Shown: positions 44,720-57,099 of the stretch, in pieces
How positions within the stretch are numbered: the stretch's first letter is position 1
Layout: every line of letters starts with the position of its first letter
Program-made: the position numbers and the translations under genes
Assembly (NCBI GenBank): GCA_001972305.1
Contig: BDDD01000116.1
Location: 186,001 to 250,000 of the forward strand
Direction: 5' to 3'
Origin: Cephalotus follicularis
Lineage: Eukaryota; Streptophyta; Magnoliopsida; Oxalidales; Cephalotaceae
DNA: 64,000 bases
The notes under the pieces: model-generated
What the model saw: the letters and a program-made list of their open reading frames with translations, nothing else
Told to the model about the DNA's origin: nothing
The model's database searches: none

Positions 44720-47700
44720 TGTAACGCCCCAAACCCCCAAGGGTTTAACACGCTACTAACAGTATCATTCATTATCTAATATTCAGCAAAAATTAAAAAC
44801 TTTTAACAATATAATAATGCATGCGGAATAAATCCAATTTAATATCATTTGCGTGGATAAACCCAGTGTTACACAATACTGTTTATAAAAGCTCTGCCAC
44901 AAGTCGGCAGGTCAAGAAATACAATATTAAAAAATGTAAATAAGTTGGTCGTCGATCTGCTGTGGAGGAGACTCACCCGGGGCTTCAATCCTCGGCTAGC
45001 TGCGAAGCTCCACCTGTACCTGACCCATTACATGAAAATGCAATGGGTCAGCGACCACTAGTCGTGTAGGAACTACAACCCACTCATGCATGCAGATACA
45101 GATGCAGCAAGCATATGTGATGCATATAAGATGCAATAATAACGGTACAGTATAACACTTCATTCATTCCATATTAGTCGTCAACATTCATTAACAGTCA
45201 CTAATAGTTATTCACAATCATTAACCGTCATACTAAATCCTTCATCGGCATCCCCTACTGAAGGAGGAGCAATAACGCACTCCAGACGTTAAGGCAGAGG
45301 ATCCGGGACAGGAATAATCATTACATTTTAGGCAGACCGGTTCATCGGGTTCCTCAGCTTTAGGAAGAGCAATGTACGCGCTCTAAACGTGAAAGGCAGA
45401 GGAGAGGAACACAACATTATACAGTATCAGTACACTATACAATAATAACATTAACAGTAACAGTCAGTGTGGCTCATCTTGGTCGGTGATCCGTCGGCTC
45501 ATCTCAGTTGGTGATCCGTCGGCTCATCTCGGTCGGTGATCCATTGGGCTATCTCGGTGATCCTCCAGGCTCATCTCAAAGATAGCCTTACCGGCTCATC
45601 TCGGTCGGTGATCCCGTAGGCTCATCTCGGTTGGTGATCCGGTACAGTGCTATACATTGACACTATATTAACAGTACATTACATTTCCATTATAAGGTCT
45701 GCCTTCATTTGTTTATTACACTACATTTAACATTCATTCATTACTATCATCTATTGCACTTATCATTACTATATATATATATATATATACACACACACTG
45801 CACTTATCACCTTTATAATCATTCCATTTATTACTCTACACTATTACCAACACAGCCATCACTTGTTTATATATAATTACATAGGCTGCCGAGACTGCAC
45901 TACTGTTGGCATATAAACACATTACATGCTCAGCATGCATGTCATTTATACTAGAGCATTTTTCCTCTTCTCGGGCGCATACAAGGCATGAGCTCGAGTA
46001 TGGATGTGGAGGGCTTCAACGCGCTTGGCGTATAACTGCCATGCTCGAAACCACTCACAGTGATCATCACCTTGCCACCTCGGCGCCGTTGCAGGGGAAG
46101 CTCGGCACCTCAGCAGCTCAGCATGAGAGGCAGTGGCACCTCAGCGCATGGAATTTCGAGTGTTGAACCTGTTATTGGTCATGTAGCAGAGGAGAGCTCC
46201 ATGCATGCATGGCAGAGGATAAGGCCGGGGCGCTCTCGTCGCCTATAGAGGACGGGAGCCCAGTACCATGGCTTTGCATGCTCGGATATGAGGCAGTGGG
46301 AAGCTCGATATGCTGGCGCATGAATGGAGGAATACAGCATAGCATAACTCATCCTCGGCATATGCATGCTTGCCTGGGTACCATCTCAGCATGCTCGGCG
46401 TATGCAAGCTTGGACGCATGCATGGTACGCATGGGGGTACCGCTTAGCATGCTCAGATGCATGCAGGACGTGCTCGGCGCTGACACCCATTCAGTAAGGC
46501 GCCATGGTTCATGGCTCAAGCTCAGGTGCATGGCACTGTTCATCATACTCGGTGTATACAGTGCCCAGACGCACTGCTCGGCGATGAAACACACTCAGGC
46601 AACGTGGTACTAGAGAGCTCGGGTACTATGCCATGCTCGGGCATGACATGCACCCACGATGGAGAGCCCAGTATGTATGCTCAGTGCTCGGCATCATAAC
46701 AGGGGAGACCCAAGCGCTTTGGCAGAGGACGCATGCATGGGGAGCATGCTTGGTGAGCTCGGGTTTGGCAGACATGGAGGCTCGACACCTCTGCCCTGGC
46801 CGCTCAGCAGTATGCTATGCTCAGTATTAGTGGTAGAGCTCGGCATCTTGGTAGTTCGGTGCCCCGGTAACTCGGGCGGTGGCTCCTCGGCACCCTGGAA
46901 GCTCAGTACGGGAGCTCGGGCGCACACTGGAGGGAGCTCAGGCGGTGGCTCCTCGGCATATGGCAGAGAAGGACTCTGCATATGGCGCACGCCCAGGAGA
47001 ATGCTAACACATGTATGTAGGACATTCATGGTGCGCACGGGGCACCAGAGGGCGCCATCTCAGCACTTGATTGCCGTCTCGGCATGTACAAACGCATGCT
47101 TACGATTAGGAAAGCTCTGCATGAACACTGGGAGAGCCCGTCACCATGGTATGGCACTTCGGCACATGAATGCGTGCTCAGGAAGCACAGTATGGGGAGC
47201 TCAATATGATACTCGGCATATTGGCGCAGAGATGCCATGCTTGGGCATCCACTTGCCGTGCTCGGGTACGCATGCATGGTGACACATGACATGCTCAGTG
47301 CTTGCAGTTGCGCCATTTAAAGCAGAGTATATAAATTTCATGTTTGATGTGAAGCTTCTATATATATATATATATGGTCTAGCTCAATATAAACATCAGA
47401 CTCATGGAGAGGATCATTTAACACAGTTCAGGGGCTCTTTGAGTCCTTAATCTAATCCTATCCAAAGCAATCATATAGCAAACTCACACAGACAGTAAAG
47501 CTGAGTAGGAGATAGATCCTACCTCAATCTGGCGAGGTTGCAGCGCTTTCTTTGCTCAGCTCCACTTTTTCCATTTCTCCTTCCTTTGCTGGTAGCTTCT
47601 TCTTGTCTATGTTTCTCCAAAATTAGCAACAACCCGTTTCCACCACTCCCTCTTTTCTTTTCTAGCCAACCAGAAGAATGCTCTAGAAATCTCTACATAT

Positions 47701-47981
47701 TTCTACTGCTTCTATCACTAATTCGGGCCTGGATTATTAAAATGGTTAGCCCAATTTCTCCTTCTTTCCTTTAATTTTAATTGACCCAAAACCATTTCTT
47801 TCTCTTCCTTTTCTACATCAATCCACTACTGGGCCCAAATGCTTCCATTAGCCATTTATCAATTTGGCCCAATACTATGAAATATTTCAAGCCCAATTCT
47901 TTATTAATTCAATTTCTACCCCAATACATTTTTGGGCCCAATTTCCATTCTTTAATTATTTATTAAATTTCGGGTATTACA
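44720..47981. mobile_element. LTR-like insertion 1 (3262 bp) in the Tat-2 5' LTR, probable solo LTR
   Basis: Begins TGTAACGCCCC and ends GGGTATTACA, with 5-bp duplication ACGTC at 44715-44719 and 47982-47986. No internal pair of direct terminal repeats and no retroviral domain was seen, so a large solo LTR is the best reading; Tekay/Del-type chromoviruses have LTRs of this size and ends (inference). The middle (about 45950-47320) is GC-rich with a recurring GCTCGGC motif. ORFs there up to 207 codons look non-coding. Confidence 0.7.
45471..45642. repeat. Tandem repeat of about 25 bp inside insertion 1
   Basis: Seven diverged units of the form GGCTCATCTCGGTCGGTGAT plus CCGTC. Upstream (about 45250-45410) is a looser two-copy repeat with 'aggcagagga'. 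Confidence 0.85.
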
Positions 47982-48259
47982 ACGTCAATATGGGAAAGGA
48001 GACTGACATGCCGGCGCAGCCCTCCAATCCATTAATGGGCTTGCGGCCATAGCCACCAAATGGGGAGGAGATCAAGGGAAATGCCAGGACCTCTGACATT
48101 CTTTCCCTAGGGGCAAACAACTCCCGATTAGACGCTCATCAGTCACTAACATTCCTATAAATACCAGTTCAACAGTCAATACAAAGGTTAGCCATTTTTC
48201 TAGCACACAAAGAACCTCATTAGTCTCTGTACAACTGCTAACTTGAGCGTCGGAGTGTC

Positions 48260-50052
48260 TGTTAGATATAGTGACCCGACAAGCCATTAGATGGGTTGTC
48301 ATATTATATCTTTCCATGTATGGAACAATCTTATTCTTATGTATATATGATGCGTGCTAAATTTGTTATGGCTATATCACTTGTATTTTATCACATAATC
48401 GAAATAGTTTAATTATTATCTACTTATACTAGTGATGCCCTAACATAAGGTTGGACACCTGGCATGGAGGCTGTGAGACTGGTTACCTTACTTCTTATGT
48501 CAAACTTGTTCCAAGTCATAGGTTCACTTTGTGGGCATTAGTGAACCGGATAGACTTGCGCGTATGTTGCCTGCTCATGGAATCGGGGGATGGATTCTCT
48601 CATTATGAAATCCTTGGCCAAGGTTAAGGTAGACTGGAAATTAGATTTCCGGAGAGTTTACCAAAGGTCCTAGTAATGATCAGATATTTTAGCCATTGAG
48701 GTACTATCTAGGGTTGACACATATTCTTACCCTAGACCTCAATCGGGGCCAAGTATGACAAGGGATTAAAGTACGCGCGAACCGACGACTTAGAAAATCT
48801 GTGGTTATTGAGGTGTTGGGAAAATTAATTAGATTAATTTTTCCATCAGGATAATATTAGATATTATTCCTAGAGCATTTAAATGGTCGAGGACTATTTA
48901 GAATGGCTAAACCGAACCCTAGGGGTATTTCGATGATTTGTGAACACCTCTCAATCCAACCAAGATTTTAAAGGGTCCCTGCCTTATCATGACTAGGTCT
49001 TTAATATGTTGGACATATTAAATCTTGGTGTCAACTATCGGTTGTGTGGATCTTACATTTTGTGGAAACACTTATGTTTGATCTTACTTAACCAATATTC
49101 AAAGGGACATGAGAACACTAAAGGAGTTAGACTCTTTGTGCTTCACTAGCCAAAAGGCGTCGACGTCTTTTAGAAAGACGTCGATGGGTTTTCCTGATAA
49201 AGACGTCGATGTATTTTAGAAAGCATCGATGTGCTTTAGTGCCACATTGCAAAGGAGTCGACGTCTTTTGGAAGGCGTCGACGTCTTTGAGCAGAACATG
49301 CAGTCTGTGCACGAGCTCAAATCGTGGGCACGATCTCTCCCTCGTTTCCAGCATCCAGCTCCCGTTCTTACACGTTTTGGAAACGTGGGAATCATGGCTT
49401 CGGACTCCCAGGGAGTGAAGGCCATGATTCTGAGTAAATGGGAGAATGAGAGAGAGAATTAGAGGCTGGTATTAAGCATTATGCAGTAGAGAGTTGGCAA
49501 GTGGTCTTTTGGGAGTTTTTTTTTAGTGGTTGACAGACTTTTGCTGGGCAACTGGACTTCGATACTCTCTGCAGACTGTGAGTGATTCCTAAAATGATAT
49601 ACACCTAGCAAGGCTTATCTAGGGTGGATTGATTACTGACTTCACTGGTCATAATCAATACTCCTTTTCTAAGCTAAGTGAGAGAGTGAGTGAGTTCTAG
49701 CTCTTGGAGTTTGCTGGTTGGATTACTTGTTGTACCTGAGGCTTGGAGAAGATCAAAGGGATTCTACTCAAGCTTGTAGCGGCAAAGAACAAAGGAGCCA
49801 ACACCCACTGGTATAATTTTGGTCCTTCTTCTTCTTGCCATGTTTGTGTGTCACCATTGGATACAATGGTGACACCAATTCAATTCTGTTGATGTTGTGG
49901 TGATCCATGGGATCTGTGGTCGTGCCTGTATGGACTTGTTTCAGTTATATAGGGTGTTCTCCCGCTGCATGTTTCTTTGTTAAAAATTTTATTCTACACT
50001 CTTACACCCTATGTCCATTTTGGCACCGGAGTCGGTTTATCCGATTCCATCA
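48260..50052. mobile_element. LTR-like insertion 2 (1793 bp) in the Tat-2 5' LTR, probable solo LTR
   Basis: Begins TGTTAGATATAG and ends GATTCCATCA, with 5-bp duplication GTGTC at 48255-48259 and 50053-50057. No coding domain is present. Size and ends suit a solo LTR, perhaps copia-type. Contains a cluster of GTCGACGTC motifs at 49155-49289. Confidence 0.75.
49155..49289. repeat. Degenerate repeat with GACGTC/GTCGAC palindromes
   Basis: Six units of about 22-30 bp, each with GTCGA(C/T)G or a close variant (one reads ATCGATG), most followed by TCTTTTAGAA-like sequence. It lies about 760 bp before the 3' end of insertion 2. Confidence 0.75.
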
Positions 50053-50266
50053 GTGTCTCCGGGAGAACAACCTCCTGGACCTTCTACCACTCTCTCTTGC
50101 TTGTGCAGGGATCACCAGTCATTACTAAACACCCTTTCTCGGACAGATTCCAGTGTTCCCCTAAAACAAATCAAGCCTTTATACGTGGGGTACTGTTGAA
50201 GGAAAGATTTCTGCATCAACAGTTGGCGCTGTCTGTGGGAAGCGCAGCAAAAAGCCATTTAGAACC

Positions 50267-53200
50267 ATGCCTCCAAGGAAGAATGTCAACAACCACTCCA
50301 CAACAGGTGGAAGCCAACATGCGACTGAGAACGACCCAGCCTAATCTAGTCAAGTAGCCATGAACGCCGAGCAAGCTCCCGTTATGGGGGCGCAGTTCAA
50401 CCGACTGATTCAAGGGGTGGAACACCTCACCGATTTACTGGTCACCACTTTGGCCAACCGAAAACAGGCCGGACTTGCTCCGTCAGTGGTCTGAGGAGTT
50501 TCTGGTCTTAATAGGCCAGTGGTGGAGATTGGGCACCCCCGAGGTGACAAGCGAAACCCTCCAAGGGGAGACGAACTTCCCCCTAGACAGTTAGGGGATA
50601 ATCTTTCGTTGGGGAGGAGACCTGAGATCCATGTATCTCAGAGGGCAGAGTCCTCAACTGCCCGGGATCAGCCCAACAATCCCAGAAGGGCGCGTCCTGA
50701 GCGCCAGCCAATGGAAGCGGATCCCCAAGGGGAGGCCAAGGGCACGGAGGAGGTGCGAGTGCGCTCCAATGCTTCGCGCAGAGCCGGAGCGGAGCAGGGG
50801 AGTAGGCGTGATCACCCAGCCGCTTTGGCTAGGGGGTCACGTGTTTCTAGCAAGGCTAGGAACATTGATGACGTGGAGCAAGCAATGAATAGAAGGCTTG
50901 CGGAGGTGGAGAAAAGGCTCCAAGGAGCCGAGAAGCCGAAAGGATATCTGGCGGAGGTGCGCAGCCTCAGCGCCCATCCATTCACAACAAAGATCATGGC
51001 GGAGCATATCCCCAGTGGATTCCGACTCCCTAGCCTTGACAAGTACGACGGGTCTACAGATCCCCTTCAACATGTCCGCACCTACATCCAAACTATGTTG
51101 GTGCACCAGGCCTCATACACCATACTCTGTCGAGGGTTCCCGGCAACGCTGACTGGAGCCGCCCAGTCATGGTTCTCAACCCTGGCTCAGAAGTCAGTGG
51201 AGGATTTTGATCAGCTTACGGAACTGTTCGTCACCAAATTCCTCAACAGCACCACACAGAGGAGGAACTCCACCCACCTGATCAACGTGGTACAGGGGAG
51301 AGACGAGTCACTGAGGGACTACCTCACTAGGTTCAACAAGGAGTCTCTCACGGTGAAGGACCTAGAGCCATCTTTTGCCATGGCAGCATTGAATAACGGC
51401 CTGAGGAACAACTCCTCTTTCACCTTCTCCCTTCTAAAGAGGCCCGCCTTGGATATGGCTGGCCTGCTGAGGAGAGCAGAGAAATATGTCAATGCGGAGG
51501 AAGAGATGGCGGCCAGGAAACAAAAAACCCCCCGGTCGGGCCATCAGGAGGAGAGAGGGGAGCATTCACGAAATTCTCCCGGGAAGAAGGAGAAGAAGAG
51601 GGAGAGGTCGGATATGATCAAGGACGACCTCAGGCACAAGCTTTCCAGGAGGGAGGGCTCGACCCAGGGAGGGGCACCAATCCCGTCCGACAACAACTTC
51701 GCCCCCCTCCTAGACACCCGCACCAGGATACTAGCCGTGGAGTAGGATAAGGTTCTCATCCAGTGGTCTGAGAAGTTGAGGTCCCCAGCAGAGAGAAGGG
51801 ACGTGGAAAAGTACTGCCGCTACCATCGTGACCACGGTCACGACACCGAGGAGTGCAGGCAACTGAAGAACCAGATCAAGGATCTGATCCGAAGGGGACA
51901 TCTACGCAAGTACGTAGATAGGGAGGCTCCCCAGGGAAGAAGGGAGTCAAGGAGAGAAGAAGCTATGCAGCAAGAGGATGAGCAACAGCAGAAACCCAGA
52001 GGTGTTATCCACACCATCTCTGGGGGGGTCGCGTCTGGTGGCGACCATAAGAATGCCAGGAAAGCCGCAGGTCCATCACATCAAAAGGTTGAGGACTGGT
52101 GGAGATGAGGAGGTTATATCCTTCTTTGAGGCGGACTATGAGGGAGTACATCTCTCTCACGATGATCTAGTGGTGGTGACTCTTATGGTGGAACTCTTCA
52201 CCACGAAGAGGATCCTGATTGACAGCGACAGCTCGGCTGACATTCTGTACAAGCACGCCTTCGATCAGTTAAGGATACCGGTCGACCAGCTGAAACCCGT
52301 GAAGACCCCACTGGTCGAATTTGCAAGGGAGATGGTCCATCCTCTGGGATCCATCGACCTGTCGGTAGTTGCAGGCACAGCTCAACGCCAAACCCAGGTG
52401 CAGATGACTTTCCTGGTGGTTGATACACCCAGCCCATACAACGCAATAATCAGGCGACCAGGGCTGAACCTGATGGAGGCGATAGTGTCCACGAGGCACT
52501 TGCTTATGAATTTCCCCACAAGGTTTGGCGTGGGAGAAGCCAGAGGAGACCAGCAGGCGGCCAGGCAGTGCTACAAGACTGCCGTCGCGGACCGCGGGAA
52601 GGAGAAGGTACTCCCCATCATGAACGTGGAGCTCAGGGGGGACGTGGAACCTGAGCGTCCACAGCCTGTTGAAGATGTGGTCCAAGTGCCCCTAGAAGCG
52701 GGCAACTCCGAGAGAGTCTTCCAAGTCGGCTTACAGCTCGGAGATGTGGAGTAGGGGTAATTAATAACATTCCTCCGAAATAACAGAGATGTGTTCGCCT
52801 GGTCGGCAGAGGAGGCCCTCGGGATCAGCCCGAGCATAATGGTTCACAAAATAAGTGTGGACCTAGAAAGAACCCCAACCAGGCAGAAGAAGAGGAACTT
52901 TGCTCTTGAGCCTCAGCAAGCAATAGCCGATGAGGTGAGCAAGCTCATGCAAGCAGTGTTCGTAAGGGAGATGCATTAATCAGACTGGCTGGCAAACCCA
53001 GTCCTGGTAAAAAAGGTAAACGGCAAGTGGAGGATGTGCATTGACTTCACAGACCTCAACAAAGCTTGCCCTAAGGATCACTTCCCTCTTCCAAAGATAG
53101 ACCAACTGGTGGATGCAACCTCGGGTTACAGAATGTTGAGTTTCTTGGATGCTTACTCTGGGTATAATCAGATCCCTATGTATGAGCCCGATGAGGATAA

Positions 53201-55892
53201 GACAGCTTTTATCACGGATCAGGGGATGTATTGTTACAAGGTCATGCCCTTTGGTTTGAAGAACGCAGGGGCCACCTACCAATGACTGGTCAACAAGATC
53301 TTCGAGCCCCAGATTGAGAGGAACATGGAGGTCTATATCGATGACATGCTCGTCAAAACCCCAGCCAGGAGCCCCCACATCTAAGACCTAGAGGAAACGT
53401 TTGAGGTACTAAGAAGATATCAAATGAAACTCAATCCTTCCAAGTGCACTTTTGGGGTCACCTCGGGCAAGTTCCGAGGGTTCATGGTCTCAGGCAGAGA
53501 AATAGAGGCCAACCCGAAGAAGATCTCGGCGGTTCAAAATATGAGGCCTCCCCAAACCGTCAGGGATGTGCAAAAGCTGAATGGCAAGTTAGCGGCCCTG
53601 AGTAGGTTTGTTTCGAAGTCAGCAAAGAAATGCCTCCCGTTCTTTAGGGTGCTGAGGGACCCCAAGGGGTTTTCCTGGTCAGATGAATGTCAAGCAACCT
53701 TCGACAAGTAGAAGAAATACATGGCTTCCCCGCCTCTGATCTCAAAGCCTAAGGACGGGGAAGACTTGTATTTGTACCTTGCCGCCACCCTGGGCGCAGT
53801 GAGTGCAGTGCTGGTCAGAGAGGAAGAGAAAGTTCAAAGGCCGGTGTACTATGTGAGCAAGGCTCTGAATGACGCTGAGGGGAGGTACCCGGAAGTGGAG
53901 AAGTTCGCCTACGCTTTGATCATCGCGGCTAGGAAGTTAAGGCCAGATTTTTAAGCCCATACAATCAAGGTTCTGTCTGACAAGCCGCTCAAGCGAGTTC
54001 TCGCAAAGCTTGACACCTCGGGCAGAGTGATCAAGTGGTCAGTCGAACTAGGCGAGTATGATGTGAAGTTCGAAGCCAGACCAGCAATCAAATCACAGGT
54101 TCTGGCCGACTTTGTTGGAGATAATACACCTACGGGGTGTATGGAGGAGGACCCCTTCGAGAGCGAGAGGGAGATTTAGAGGTTATCCGTGGATGGCTCT
54201 TCCTGTATCACGGGCAGAGGCGCATGGGTGGTACTGGTAAGCCCAAGTGGGTGGACATTGGAGTACGCTCTGAGGTTTGGTTTCAAAGCCACAAACAACG
54301 AAGCTGAATGAGAAGCTCTTATAGCCGGGCTGACAATTACGAAGCATCTGGAGGTGCAGAAGATAGAAGCCTCTAGTGATTCTTAACTAGTGGTTGGTCT
54401 GGACAGTGGAGAGTACGAGCCCCGAGAGGACTCAATGGAAAAATATTTATCACACTTCCAGAATTTGAAGGCAGCTTTTGAAGTTCTCAAAGTTATGAAG
54501 ATACCCAGAGCAGAAAACGCCCGAGCAGACCAGCTGTCAAAACTAGCCACTGCAGAGGAGCTAGAGAAGAATCAAACCGTGCTGGTAGACTATCTGGACA
54601 GGCCCACCATCTCTGAGATAGATGTGATGGACATTGACTTACCATAGGAGCCAAACTGGATGACCCCGTTCATTAACTGGCTAAGGGATGGAAGTTTACC
54701 CAAGGACCCCGCGGAGGCAAGGAAACTCGTGTACAAAGCAAACAGATTTCAGCTCCACGACGGGATTCTCTACAAAAGGTCTTTCTCTTTCCCATGGTTG
54801 AGATGCTTGACTCCCCTAGAGGCCGATTTTACTCTAAGGGAGGTCCATGAAGGGGTCTGTGGCAACCACACAGGGGACAGGACATTATCCCACAAACTGC
54901 TAAGGCAGGTCTACTACTGGCCAACTTTGCACCAAGACGCTGTTGACTTGGTAAGGAAATGTAACAAGTGCCAGAGGAACGCAAATATAAGCAGAAGACC
55001 TTCTCAATCTCTGACATCCATCACGACCCCATGGCCCTTTGCACAATGGGGAATGGACTTTGTAGGACCACTACCAATGGCGACAGGCCAGAGGAAGTTT
55101 CTCATTGTAGCAGTGGACTATTTTACCAAATGGGTAGAGGCAGAACCCCTGGCCATGATCACAGAGAAAAACATGGAAAGCTTCGTATGGAAGTCCATCA
55201 TCTGCAGATTCGGAATCCCCAGGAAAATAGTCTCAGATAATGTAAAACAATTCTACTGCCAGGCTTTCCGTGACTTTTGCCAAGAATGGAGAATAGAGCA
55301 TAGGCTCGCTTCAGTGGCCTACCCCCAGAGCAATGGCCAAGCAGATGTGATAAACAGAGAAATCATCTCGGGCTTGAAGAAGCGCCTCGAAGACAACAAA
55401 GGAAGATGGACAGAGGAGCTATCAAGTGTTTTGTGGGCTTACAAAACCACTCCTCGGACCACGATAAGGGAGTCCCCATTCAGTCTTTGTTTCGGAGCGG
55501 AGGCCATGATATCGGTGGAGATTGGTGTCCAGTCACCAAGAGTTGTGCACTTCACGGAGGAGAACAATGAAGAAGGGCTTAGATGCCTCCTTGATTTAGT
55601 AGGAGAGCTTAGAGACAAGGCCACCATCAGAGTCGTAGCTTACCAACAAAGGGTGACCCGTTACTACAACAAAAGGGTAAGCCCCAGACCACTTAGGCAA
55701 GGAGATCTAGTCCTGTGCAACTCAGCAATTTCAGACCCAACCGGTACCAGAGGAAAGCTAGCCCCTGCCTAGGAAGGGGCATACAAGATCAAGAGAGTGC
55801 TCCGACCAGGAACATTCAAACTTGAAACTCTGGGGGGTAGGGAAATCGCCAGAGCTTGGAATGCCGAGCATCTGAGGAAGTACTACCAATAG
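50267..55892 (+). pseudogene. Tat-2 gag-pol, heavily broken
   Basis: It starts MPPRKNVNN at 50267 and ends near TAG 55890-55892 (AWNAEHLRKYYQ). The order is as in Tat-1: gag (LDKYDGSTDPLQHVRTYIQ), zinc knuckle (CRYHRDHGHDTEECRQLK), protease with DSGSS changed to DSDSS, RT (MCIDFTDLNKACPKDHFP, then YIDDML near 53335), RNase H, second RNase H, integrase (CNKCQRNAN, WGMDFVGPLP). Breaks include stops at 50342, 50491, 51743, 52752, 52977, 53283, 53709 and 53952 and a frameshift between about 52000 and 52108. The longest intact piece, 54660-55772, is the integrase. Confidence 0.9.
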
Positions 55893-56068
55893 GTGTCAAA
55901 TTTACGCAAAAATTCAAAGAGTCAAATGTAAAAAGATTCAAAGAGGAAATAAAGCAGAATTTCTCTTCAAAAACTATGTTCAAGACTGTAGTTCCGAGTT
56001 TGCAAGGGACCGGAGGGCCAATGTTCATGTCCTTAAACCTCTGAACGGTCGCCGACCAACTCCCTCAA

Positions 56069-56165
56069 AGCCTCCCCACCAGGGGAGCACCTAAAAGACC
56101 CCCCAGGGGGCAAAGCAACAAAGCCTCTCCACCAGGGGAGCACCAAAAAGACCCCCCAGGGTGGC
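56069..56165. repeat. Short hairpin repeats, 3' region of Tat-2
   Basis: Alternating CCTC(C/T)CCACCAGGGGAGCA and GACCCCCCAGGG units, each able to fold on itself. It occupies the same place as 38075-38194 in Tat-1, but with different sequence. Confidence 0.7.
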
Positions 56166-57099
56166 ATATCAGATAACGCCCAGCAGGGGGAAACCCCCGA
56201 GGTCCCCCAAACGCCCAACTAACGCTCAGGAGATGGAATATCCCCCCGGCCAGGCACCCAAGGGTTCCGCCAGGACCCACCTAACAAATCATCTCCAGGG
56301 ACCGGGCTGGTCTAAGGTCAGGAGCATGGGCAAAACTAGGGCACACTCCTTACTCTCCCATAACGCCCGCGAGCAGGCCCAGGCACCAACACCCGAGGAC
56401 TCCACCAGACCCCAGCTCATAATCTATCGACCCGAGCTGCATAGCCTCCCCCATGGGGGACCACAAAAAAGACCCCTCATGGGAGCACCACAAAAAAAAA
56501 AAAAGACTTCCAAGGAAGCAATAAAACTCCCCAGGGAGCACCCTCTGGTCGGCAACCCTACGGGAACTTGTTCGTCCAGACCTAAAGTCATGTCTTGAGA
56601 GGCGAATCCATGGGAACTCGCAACGATCAAGTTCGTTGTACTGAGCGCTTTAATACAAGCGTATCTACGTGGACTACAAGCTCAGACGACCTAGCTCACA
56701 ACATGCTGAACCATACGACATCCTGCTCGGCAAATCCATAGGAACTTGTCAAGGCAGACCAGAAGGTTGGTCTACGAACACAACGGAAATCGTATAAATC
56801 AAGCCTATTTGCCTAAGCGCCTTCAAAACAAGGCGTCCTAAGGAAACTACAAAGCTTAAGTGATCAAGTTTGAAGATTGTTTATTTTACTTACACTTTAT
56901 CGTCCTAAGGGGACAGTTCATGCCCGGAAAGAGCTCAGCCACGACGAGCAAAGCAAGCAAAGCCCGGGGCTAAAAAGTATGATACGTCCTAAGTACGCTA
57001 TAAGTTGTCAAGCGGATAAACAAAATGAACAATTGAAGTACAAAAAGGCTACTTTATTGATAGTTGAAAAGATTACAGTGCTTAGAAGAAAAAGAAAAA

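Noticed and set aside
45471-45642. CRISPR-like array
   Set aside because: The units are contiguous without spacers of regular length, in a plant LTR-like element.
46659-47282. 207-codon ORF in the GC-rich insertion
   Set aside because: It is compositionally driven by the GCTCGGC repeats, overlaps long ORFs in other frames, and has no domain.
44720-47981. DNA transposon with short inverted ends (TGTAACGCCC / TGTAATACCC)
   Set aside because: The ends are only partly matching and agree better with the TG...CA inverted ends of LTRs; the 5-bp duplication also fits an LTR integrase. Not fully excluded.
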